Source of the DNA: Helicobacter salomonis
GTDB lineage: Bacteria; Campylobacterota; Campylobacteria; Campylobacterales; Helicobacteraceae
Direction: 5' to 3'
Assembly: GCF_017979425.1 (NCBI RefSeq)
Contig: NZ_JAERIS010000004.1
Location: forward strand, 1-64,000
DNA: 64,000 nt
In this document: positions 46,083 to 53,759 of the stretch, piece after piece
Layout: the number at the start of each line of letters is the position of its first letter
Position numbering within the stretch: the stretch's first letter is position 1
The notes under the pieces: model-generated
Databases searched by the model: none
Told to the model about the DNA's origin: nothing
What the model saw: the letters and a program-made list of their open reading frames with translations, nothing else
Position numbers and translations under genes: made by a program

Positions 46083-46744
46083 CAAAAAGATAAGGCTAAG
46101 GAGTGTGGGTGAACGCAAGGGGTCAAGGGACGAGAATGATCGAAGTTAGGTGAGAGTGAAGGGTATTGTCGATAGGTGATAATCGCAAATTCTAAGTTGT
46201 TGGGCGATAATGTTTTTGAATCATATTGTGGGTAGTGTGAGTGCTTTATCGGTGCTGTCTGTGTTCAATGAATTGTTTTTTTTCTGAGTGACGGTGTAAA
46301 ATATAAATATTGAAGTAGAAATCAAAGACTACATAGTTTAAAGATTTTGGAGAAATCAAGCCTTAGAGAGAATAGGGCAAAACAAATATGGCCATTAAAT
46401 CGCTTTCAGGGAGTTATAAATCGGATGGTTGGTGGTTGGGTCTGAGTACGGTTAGAGGGGTTGTAGGAGATATAAGAATTTTTCATTACGATACGATCAC
46501 TACTAACCCATTTAAGAAAATGTGGGATGTGTGATGTAGCGATGTATTGTCAAGCTTTTTATATTACCGAATGGAAAGTGGTAGATCGATATTCTTCTAC
46601 TCTTGAGGAAAATTGCGATCGAGTAGGAGGTGCTAGAGATTATGCAGAGAAAGAGTGCATATGGAAATGGTCATGGCATTGACCAAGAATACTCAAAAAA
46701 TACCAGGAGTATCATGTCAACGAATGTTATCAGAGGAGTGAGTC
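46083..46744 (+). other. Spacer with two tiny open frames between DUF262 genes and methylase
   Basis: Two short frames may be coding: 46388-46534 (48 residues, with SGSYKSDGWWLGLSTVRG) and 46542-46682 (46 residues, AFYITEWKVVDRYSSTLEEN ... KECIWKWSWH). Tryptophan-rich content is unusual for random AT-rich DNA. They could be one degenerated small gene. A T8 run lies at 46276-46283. A GAGGAG ribosome-binding site precedes the methylase. Nothing else is seen. Confidence 0.35.
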
Positions 46745-47929
46745 ATGCAAGACTTCTGTGTTAAGGCTTACAAAACATGCAAACAGCACTCTTATAGAGA
46801 GTTTTCTAAAATTCACTCTATGGCTTCCTATTTGGCGATGTTCCCCCCAATACTGCCCTATTTTTTCATTGCCCAGTATTCTCAAGAAAACGATTTGATT
46901 TACGATCCCTTTGCTGGACGCGGAACGGTTCCCTTTGAAGCCTGTAGAATGGGACGCATTGGTATTGGCAACGATCTTAGTCCATTAGCTTTTTGTTTGA
47001 TCAAAGCCAAAATAAATATTCCAGAGACGAGTAAAATTAAAAGACGCTTGAAGGATTTAGCGCGCCACTACGCACCTCCCGATATTGAGGGAGTGGATAC
47101 AGACATTAAAGTGCTCTTTGAAGAGCGCTTAACACTCCCGCAGTTAGTCTATCTCAAGCAAAGCTTAAAACTTTCTAGGTCTGTAGATAATTTCATCATG
47201 GCTACTCTAGCAGGGATTTTGCATGGTAAGTGCCGCAAAGATGGCACTTCGATGTATTGTAGCATTGATATGCCTAACACCTTTAGCATGGCACCCAACT
47301 ACATTAGGGGTTTTGTCGCCAAACACGATCTTAAGAAATTACGCCAAGATGTGTTTCAATTACTAGAGCATAGAATAGACTCTTTATTCACGCCTTCCAA
47401 ATACCCCCAGCAGAATATGAGCCACTATCAAAGGGGATATTGCTTTAGCACAGATGCCTTAAAGTGTTCCCAAAAAGTGATAAAAAAGTATGGTCAAAAC
47501 GCCATTTCTTTGATCATCACTAGCCCGCCCTATCTTAAAAATATCTCCTATGGCAAATACAACTGGATTCGCTTTTGGTTATTCCAAGAGGATTTTGAAG
47601 GGTTTAAGCAGAATAAATACAGACTTGATGGGCTCAAAGACAATTTAATTTTTGAAAAGTATGCCCATTATCTGCAAGAGCTCTTTAATAGCTGGGCAGA
47701 AGTGCTTAAACCCGGCGGGCGCGCAGTGGTGGTCATTGGCGATCTGCACACACTCAATTTAGCCCAAAAAACTTGGGATTGGATACAAGCTAATGGAGGG
47801 TGTGCGTTGCGTTTGGAATCTATGTTAGAGGATAACCCAGAGTATAGCGGAAAAACAACAAGAATTTGGGGGGCTAAAAAGGGGCAAGCGACTAAAGTAG
47901 ATCGAATTTTAATGTTAAAAAAGGATTAG
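46745..47929 (+). CDS. DNA methyltransferase of the defence operon
   Basis: The 394-residue protein has the S-adenosylmethionine motif I IYDPFAGRGTVPFEA (about residues 56-70) and the catalytic motif IV ITSPPYLKNISYGKYNWIRF (about 258-277), with a recognition-like region between them. SPPY is typical of amino-methyltransferases (N4-cytosine or N6-adenine). Motif VIII-like KPGGRAVVVIGDLHTLNL follows. It is distinct from HsdM and has no partner specificity gene. Three bases separate it from herA, and GAGGAG stands in front of the ATG. Expected role: marks host DNA; the target site is unknown. Confidence 0.85.
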   Translation: MQDFCVKAYKTCKQHSYREFSKIHSMASYLAMFPPILPYFFIAQYSQENDLIYDPFAGRGTVPFEACRMGRIGIGNDLSPLAFCLIKAKINIPETSKIKRRLKDLARHYAPPDIEGVDTDIKVLFEERLTLPQLVYLKQSLKLSRSVDNFIMATLAGILHGKCRKDGTSMYCSIDMPNTFSMAPNYIRGFVAKHDLKKLRQDVFQLLEHRIDSLFTPSKYPQQNMSHYQRGYCFSTDALKCSQKVIKKYGQNAISLIITSPPYLKNISYGKYNWIRFWLFQEDFEGFKQNKYRLDGLKDNLIFEKYAHYLQELFNSWAEVLKPGGRAVVVIGDLHTLNLAQKTWDWIQANGGCALRLESMLEDNPEYSGKTTRIWGAKKGQATKVDRILMLKKD

Positions 47930-47932
47930 TAG

Positions 47933-49846
47933 ATGGCATTTACAGATTTTGCAACTACAAAAAACTTGGATTTTTTTGAAAAAATCAAGCAAGAAGAGAA
48001 TTTTGTGGGTAATCTCTATGAATTAGACTACGCACAGGCTAAAATTTTACTCAATGATTATGACAAGAATCAGGTCAAGGGAGTGCCTTTGGGTTGCTTT
48101 TTGGTGGCGATTTATAGCAATGAGTTGCGAGAGAATGAGACAGAGGGGGTTTTACTTAGGGTAGTGGGGACTGCTGAAATTCCACAGACAAAAGAGATTA
48201 TGGAGACCCTCACTAACGCCCACATTGATAGAAAAGAAAACAGAAAAGAGCTCTTAGAGCCCGATGCAATTACTAAATATTTTTACCAGTTTTCAGGTTT
48301 GTTGTGCCGTGTTTTGGGGACCTTTTATGTAGAGCAAGACAAACTTGTCTTTGGGACTGATATAGAAAATTTTTTAGGTGTACATCATTACAGGGTGTAT
48401 AAGCCCCAAAAGACAGAGCTAAACACCATTGTTAATGAAAACACCAAAGATAGCGATCATCTGCGCCAACAAATAGGTAAGCTTAGATACGCCTCAAGCC
48501 AATCTTATGACAAAGAGGGGGATTATGCCCCCAATGTCTATTTGCGTGTAGAAGATGTTGTGGCACGTAGGAGTGCCTTTTTTGGGATGACTCGTACCGG
48601 AAAATCCAACACGATCAAGATTGTGGTCATGGCGATTGAAAAACTCAACCAAGAACGCAATAAGCGCCATGAGCCACAAATTGGGCAGATTATCTTTGAT
48701 GTGAATGGAGAATACACCTTTGCTAACCAACAAGATAACACCTGTATTTACGACAAGCTCAAAGATAGGGCGTTGCGTTTTAGCACATCTGTACGCAAGG
48801 TAGAGGACCATGAAGATGTGAAGGTGATCCAATATGATTTTTACAAAGAGGAAACTTTAGAGGAATCCTTTGAGTTGCTGTGCGATGAAATTGCGCTGTT
48901 AAAACAGGCAGATTATTTTAAGGCTTTTATGGGGGTGCGCATGTTTGATCGTGAGGAAGATCAAGAGGAAGAGGTCAACAAGAAATGTGGGAGCAAGAAA
49001 CGTGCCAATCAAAGAAAACGAGCTATTTATAAGTGTATCTTACATAGGGCTGGATTTGAACCTACCGACTATAGAGTGCGTTTTTATCGTTTTGAGCTTG
49101 CCGATAAAAAACAAGACAAAGAAGATAAGGAATACCATAAACCCCACGAGGGAATCTCTCTTGAAGAGGCATGCCAATATTTTGAGCATTTGGATTTTAC
49201 AAATGTGGATAAGAAATACAAAGATGACAAAGATTACGAAGCCTTGCTAAAAGTCTTGCAAGCCACGCGTGTGAGCGGGTATAAGGCTTTGATGGGCTTA
49301 AGACATTTGCATTCTGCGCAGGGAGGTAAGGACTACAAGCAAGAAATAGATTCTGCTCTGCGTGCAGGAAAAGTTGTTTTGGTTGATCTCTCCACAGCTT
49401 CTACACAAGTGCAGGAAAAATACATCACAAGACTTTGTGCGCACATTTTTGCTGAGTCTATGGGAAGGTTCACCAATGATCAACCCCCCGAGTTCATACA
49501 GATGTATTTTGAGGAAGCGCATAACATTTTCCCTAAAGATGACAAAGACCTCAAAAACATCTACAACCGCCTAGCCAAAGAGGGAGCTAAACTTAATATT
49601 GGGATTAGCTATTCCACCCAAGAGGTCAGCTCCATCGCTCCTAGCATTTTGAAGAACACCCAAAATTGGTTCATCTCGCACCTAAACAACAAGGATGAAA
49701 TTAAAGTTTTGGAAAAATACTACGACTTTAGTGACTTTTCCCAAAGCATTATTAAGAACAATGATGTGGGCTTTGCGCGAGTCAAAACCTATTCCAATAA
49801 CTTTATTATCCCCGTGCAGATCGATAAATTCAAGGATAAGGATTAG
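47933..49846 (+). CDS. HerA-type DNA translocase ATPase
   Basis: The 637-residue protein has an N-terminal HAS-barrel-like region (residues 1-200), Walker A GMTRTGKSN (about 220-228), Walker B region with IQMYFEEAHNIFP (the H-E-A-H-N of HerA), arginine-finger region YNRLAKEGAKLNIGISYSTQ, and SSIAPSILKNTQNWFISHLN near the C-terminus. HerA hexamers pump DNA and normally work with NurA nuclease at DNA ends. An insertion (about residues 340-420) rich in K, D and E is unusual. Next gene starts one base after the stop. In archaea the pair acts in end resection; here the context says defence. Confidence 0.88.
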   Translation: MAFTDFATTKNLDFFEKIKQEENFVGNLYELDYAQAKILLNDYDKNQVKGVPLGCFLVAIYSNELRENETEGVLLRVVGTAEIPQTKEIMETLTNAHIDRKENRKELLEPDAITKYFYQFSGLLCRVLGTFYVEQDKLVFGTDIENFLGVHHYRVYKPQKTELNTIVNENTKDSDHLRQQIGKLRYASSQSYDKEGDYAPNVYLRVEDVVARRSAFFGMTRTGKSNTIKIVVMAIEKLNQERNKRHEPQIGQIIFDVNGEYTFANQQDNTCIYDKLKDRALRFSTSVRKVEDHEDVKVIQYDFYKEETLEESFELLCDEIALLKQADYFKAFMGVRMFDREEDQEEEVNKKCGSKKRANQRKRAIYKCILHRAGFEPTDYRVRFYRFELADKKQDKEDKEYHKPHEGISLEEACQYFEHLDFTNVDKKYKDDKDYEALLKVLQATRVSGYKALMGLRHLHSAQGGKDYKQEIDSALRAGKVVLVDLSTASTQVQEKYITRLCAHIFAESMGRFTNDQPPEFIQMYFEEAHNIFPKDDKDLKNIYNRLAKEGAKLNIGISYSTQEVSSIAPSILKNTQNWFISHLNNKDEIKVLEKYYDFSDFSQSIIKNNDVGFARVKTYSNNFIIPVQIDKFKDKD

Positions 49847-49847
49847 T

Positions 49848-51242
49848 ATGGGTTATCGCGGGGAGAGAGCATCCAAGATCAACCACCAACACATTGTTGA
49901 AAACGAGAAAGTGAAGGCGTATTTGACTAGATGCGGAACTGTAGACAATGCACTAGCAGAGTTAGATTGTCGAAGTGTTGCCATTGATTTATCTAAAATC
50001 CAAAACCAGGCACTTTCTCAGATCGAACGTCTTATTGTTGTGGATGGGGGTTATCAAGAAGTTTGTGTTGATGATAAGTTCCCTTCTAAAAGGCTTTGTT
50101 ACTACAATGTGGGAATTTTAACCTTTTCACTCAAAGATTTAAAATCCCTTGCAAAACAACAGAGTGTTAATCCTGATGACTTAGGGAGGCTGGAAAAAGA
50201 TTTCCAACGTTTTTCTTTTGTGTTCTCCATTCAGGGCTACTGCCATGACAAAAAAGATTTTATCACCACGACTAGAGAGAGACTCTATGAAATTTTTAGG
50301 GAAAATAGTCTTAATGAGGATGATGACTCTCTGTTAAATACCCTTAAATGGCTTGTGTTCCAAGAATACAAAGGGAGAGATGGGTCTATAGAGATTGCAT
50401 GTGCAGGTTGTGGGAGTGGGCACACCTTTATGAAAAAACAAGGTGTGTCTTACAAAGATTTGCAAAACGATTCTTTGGATTGCTCTTGCGGGGCAAAAAT
50501 TTATATCACCGATTGTTTTGAATTGCACACTTTGGTCGATGAAATTTTAGGGGCTGGGGCTATAGAATCCTATGTGATGAGGGTGTTTGAGGTGGTGCTT
50601 ATGCTCTCTGTGTTTAGATTTTTGATAGAGACTAGCCAGTGGGAATGGTTGTCTAAAATTCTTTTTATTCAAGATGGTCCCTTGGCTCTTTTTAGCCGAT
50701 TAGATGATTTTGCCTTTAAAGTGGTGCGAGTGTTTTTACAATATCTTTACGATCGATCGTTGAAAGATAATGCCAGTTATGTTAATTGGATTGGTTTAGA
50801 TAAGAGTGGCTTATTTGTGGATCACCTACAAAACTTGGAGTATAAAATTCCAGCAGAAAGCCTTGTTTTGCCTAACTCTGCCTACATCAAAAAGTATATC
50901 ACCGGCGATACGGACTCTATTTTTGGACTCAACACTTATTTTGGCATTAAAATGCTGGTTAAGTCCGATCGTGCTTTTGTGTTGAATGTAGCTGTTCCCT
51001 TTGGCTTGGATATGACATACCAACATTATTTGGAAAATCCCAATATTGAGGATTTCTTAGCTCTCAAAAATATCTTAGAAATTTTGAAAGATTTGAGGTG
51101 TGACATGTATCAACAATCCTTCGTTCCCGTTGTAATGCTCAATAAACTCGTGTCGATCTCTGATAAACCGGGTCAGAGGATTCTAAAAAGCTTTTCGCTG
51201 GAGCTCTTGGATCGAACTACGGGCGAACAAGGGAACAAGTAA
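49848..51242 (+). CDS. NurA-like nuclease with inserted zinc ribbon
   Basis: ATG at 49848 (AAGGATAAGGAT upstream) gives 464 residues. RLIVVDGGYQEV (about residue 63-74) holds the first NurA aspartate, LFIQDGPLALFSRL (about 272-285) the second, WIGLDKSGLF the conserved lysine, and ITGDTDSIFG/FGIKML a later region; this is the RNase H-like NurA order. Between them CAGCG and CSCG (about 184-216) form a C-x-x-C...C-x-C zinc ribbon that classic NurA lacks. It is the last gene of the operon. The pairing with HerA makes NurA identity likely despite low similarity. Longer upstream frames overlap herA and are not used. Confidence 0.7.
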   Translation: MGYRGERASKINHQHIVENEKVKAYLTRCGTVDNALAELDCRSVAIDLSKIQNQALSQIERLIVVDGGYQEVCVDDKFPSKRLCYYNVGILTFSLKDLKSLAKQQSVNPDDLGRLEKDFQRFSFVFSIQGYCHDKKDFITTTRERLYEIFRENSLNEDDDSLLNTLKWLVFQEYKGRDGSIEIACAGCGSGHTFMKKQGVSYKDLQNDSLDCSCGAKIYITDCFELHTLVDEILGAGAIESYVMRVFEVVLMLSVFRFLIETSQWEWLSKILFIQDGPLALFSRLDDFAFKVVRVFLQYLYDRSLKDNASYVNWIGLDKSGLFVDHLQNLEYKIPAESLVLPNSAYIKKYITGDTDSIFGLNTYFGIKMLVKSDRAFVLNVAVPFGLDMTYQHYLENPNIEDFLALKNILEILKDLRCDMYQQSFVPVVMLNKLVSISDKPGQRILKSFSLELLDRTTGEQGNK

Positions 51243-51720
51243 AGTGGTTGCCCTATAATGCTTCTCCCATTTAATGATTTGCCTCATCACCTCTTTTATT
51301 CTGTGACTTATAATTTTGCCCCCCTCGTATGATCTCCCAAGTGTTATTAGGCATGTGCGCTAAAAATACTTAATTAAAGAATAATAATTAATTTTGCATA
51401 TTTAATTGTTACTATACTTAAGATATTTATTTGCCCTTGTTAGACAAAGCCGGGGGTATGACTCATTTAGCTTTTGTGTTTTAAGATTCGCATTCACCAA
51501 GGCTGGCTATAGCCCTAGCTTTGCGCTTTTGTCTTAATCCCTTGTCATTTTCAATAACAACCAATATTGAAAATAGCATTGATCTAGTGGTGTTAATACA
51601 AGTTTTGACTGTCAAACTCTCATCCTCGTTGGGCTTCTTTCAGCTTAGCAAGCCTTTATGTGTGTTTCGCCATGATAACCCCCAATTCTTAAGGCGGACT
51701 TTCGCCAATCAACTGCTTGT
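51243..51720. other. Intergenic region after the defence operon
   Basis: AT-rich, with a perfect GGCTATAGCC palindrome at 51505-51514 and an imperfect inverted pair around CAATATTGAAAATAG (51559-51574). I see no intact gene. An IS605-type end or terminator of the operon is possible, but neither is clear. Confidence 0.3.
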
Positions 51721-52318
51721 TTATAGACAGTTGGAGTGTCTCAGCAGATCTTCGTTAAAGGCTGTCATCAGGCCGTCTAGGAATCTTTCTATTTTGTTTG
51801 GATATATGCCTATGTAAATGTTGAATATTTTCGTTGTTATTCTTGGATATGGTTTCCCCTCTTTTTTCTGTCTTGTCTTTGTGATATTCTCCCAATGATA
51901 ACAGCGATTGTACAGCATGTGGAATAAGTTCAAAGTCACTTCAACCTTGTTATAGTTGCTCAAACTGAATCTTTTCTGCATTTAAAACACGCGCAAATAA
52001 TCTCTCTTTTTCGATGATGTGGGTCACCACACTAAAGTCATCTTGGAGAGACAATTCTCATGGTCAAGAGATACCCCCCTTACTTTTTTCAAGAGCCTTT
52101 TCTCTTACTTGGATCACACGAGAGTCTGTAGAATTATTGATCCAATTTATATCTTTGGCACTAAGCAAGTGGTTTAAAGGGTTACGCAAGGCAATCTCTA
52201 TAAGGGCGATTTTATGCGTGTATGTGCCTATGAGTTTTAGATTTTCTAGGTGTGCTTGCAAATTTCCACCATAAGAGTCCAAACGCCTTTTTGATAATAG
52301 GTTTTCTATGTCTAACAT
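51721..52318 (-). pseudogene. Abi-like protein, frameshifted
   Basis: The 5' part reads NLLSKRRLDSYGGNLQAHLE, THKIALIEIALRNPLNHLL and IQVREKALEKSKGG; a shift at the C6 tract 52074-52079 (G6 in the gene) and others lead to FSVVTHIIEKERLFARVLNA, then EVTLNLFHMLYNRCYHWENI and YPRITTKIFNIYIGIYPNKI. The order matches the intact Abi-like protein at 8693-9415 (RL.Y, LE.alRN, lyNR..H.E, PYPR). G6 could be a slip site but further shifts make decay likely. Confidence 0.6.
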
Positions 52319-52506
52319 ACTTTTAATTCCATTTCTCTAATCCTTAACTAGGCACGCTTTTTATTAGAATTTTGGTAAATTTAAAGAACAAAATATACAA
52401 AATCTAACTTATTTCTGTGTATTTTTTCGCATATTTTTAGTAGAAATTGATATTGAAAGCACAAGACTAAGTACTAAATATGCTTGCCCCATCCCCCTTT
52501 TACCCT

Positions 52507-53045
52507 TGCCCTTGTTGCTCTTGGATGGCTTTCACTTGTGCCAAAGCTTTAGGCAAGCCTCTTTAAGGTTGCCAAAGTCACTAAAAGCCACTAGCGCCAT
52601 CACTCCTAGTTCTCTTGTCACTTCAGGACTTGTCTTGCCTATTTGGCTAATTGTGGTATATTTGCCCTCCAGTGTCTCCAAAGTCCCCAAATTGCTTTGT
52701 CTGTTCTCTAACCTTTATGAGCACTTTCATTCGTGTTTTGTAGCTTTTGACTGTGGTTTTGCAGAATGCTTGCTGAATCTCTCTATACTAGGATCAGGAA
52801 TCACATTAACTAAGGTCGGCAAACCCATTAAACACTGTTTATGCTTTTGCTTCCAGCTCATGCCACTTCTACTTTATACTAGACTACTTGACTAAATTGT
52901 GACGCGTATGCTGCTCTCTAGCGTTTCTAAAACCATAGATCGCTTTGCATTTGCTTTAGTTTTGCTTGGCTTGTCTCTAGTTTAGTCTTTGTGTTCTCTA
53001 GGTTCTTTAGAGTGGTTTCTAGCGTGGCTTGGTTTTAGAGTGGTT
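52507..53045 (-). pseudogene. Decayed coiled-coil plasmid protein
   Basis: Minus-strand fragments read NQATLETTLKNLENTKTKLE, TSQAKLKQMQSDLW, then, after stops and shifts, LGTLETLEGKYTTISQIGKT, SPEVTRELGVMALVAFSDFG and PKALAQVKAIQEQQGQG to the stop. The coiled coil and Q/G-rich tail echo the protein at 13310-14291 and the relaxase tail. It was probably a KfrA-like maintenance protein. Confidence 0.4.
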
Positions 53046-53049
53046 TAGT

Positions 53050-53060
53050 TATGCTAGAAT
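53050..53060 (+). promoter_or_regulatory. Candidate -10 for the Doc module
   Basis: TATGCTAGAAT fits the Helicobacter sigma-80 extended -10 (TATNNTAGAAT). It lies about 20 bases before the small antitoxin-like start at 53081. Confidence 0.4.
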
Positions 53061-53080
53061 GCCTTTTTAAAAGGATGTCC

Positions 53081-53206
53081 ATGCCATCACAAAAACCAAG
53101 TTCCCAAGAATACGCTAAAAAGCTCCAAAAGGTGCGTGCCGAATGTAAAGAGAGACTAAAAAACCCCGAAATCTTGGCGGTTTATCAACGATTGGCGCAA
53201 AAGTAG
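53081..53206 (+). CDS. Small putative antitoxin upstream of Doc toxin
   Basis: A 41-residue basic protein: MPSQKPSSQEYAKKLQKVRA, then CKERLKNPEILAVYQRLAQK. AAAAGG stands about 5 bases upstream. Its stop (TAG, 53204-53206) is directly followed by the GTG start of the toxin, the coupling expected for an antitoxin. It is too short and not clearly similar to Phd, so the role is inferred from position alone. Confidence 0.5.
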   Translation: MPSQKPSSQEYAKKLQKVRAECKERLKNPEILAVYQRLAQK

Positions 53207-53590
53207 GTGTTTTATCTCGATCTACAAACTGCGGTTGAAATCCATGATGAAATCCTAGAGATCACGCAAGGGTTAAGGGGTTACAATCGCACAAGCCTTG
53301 GGTATTTACAGAGTGCTTTAAACAATATTCAAAACGACATTTATTACCCCACTTTTGAATCTAAATTGGCGCATCTTGTCTTTTCTTGTGTGAAGTTCCA
53401 CCCTTTTGTCGATGGCAATAAACGCACAGCCGTGTATTTGGCAATCCACTTTTTAAAGTTCAATGACAAGCCTATCAGCGCAGATTGTGAAAAATTTTTT
53501 GAGCCCTTAGTTTTAGATATAGCCACAGACAAAATCAATAAAAAACAGCTAGAGATAATCCTTGCAGAGCATTTACAAAAGCTAGATTAG
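53207..53590 (+). CDS. Doc-type Fic toxin
   Basis: Doc (death on curing) toxins phosphorylate EF-Tu and stop translation. The 127-residue protein has HPFVDGNKRTA (65-75), the Doc form of the Fic motif (NKR rather than NGR), and lacks a class II inhibitory helix, so it needs an antitoxin. GTG start. On a plasmid such modules stabilise inheritance. It is intact, unlike the TA genes in the first 5 kb. Confidence 0.82.
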   Translation: MFYLDLQTAVEIHDEILEITQGLRGYNRTSLGYLQSALNNIQNDIYYPTFESKLAHLVFSCVKFHPFVDGNKRTAVYLAIHFLKFNDKPISADCEKFFEPLVLDIATDKINKKQLEIILAEHLQKLD

Positions 53591-53759
53591 CTCTAGATTA
53601 AAGTCTAAAAAACAACAAAACATGCCTTGTATGGTGTTGTCTTGTGTCTTGCTAGGGTTTTTAGGTTTTAAGTCATTCATAAACCACCCTTGTTTCAAGC
53701 TCTTTCGCCACTTGGAATGGCCTCTAGCGTGGCTAAAAAACATTTTTATCAATATTTAT

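Noticed and set aside
48945-49250. Second plus-strand frame inside herA
   Set aside because: K/N/T-rich out-of-frame shadow of the charged HerA insertion.
49695-49847. Extending the NurA-like gene upstream into herA
   Set aside because: The extra 51 codons overlap herA in another frame and the ATG at 49848 has a proper ribosome-binding site.
51505-51514. GGCTATAGCC palindrome as an IS605-type right end
   Set aside because: The loop, the extra T and the TCAA site of the other three ends are missing.
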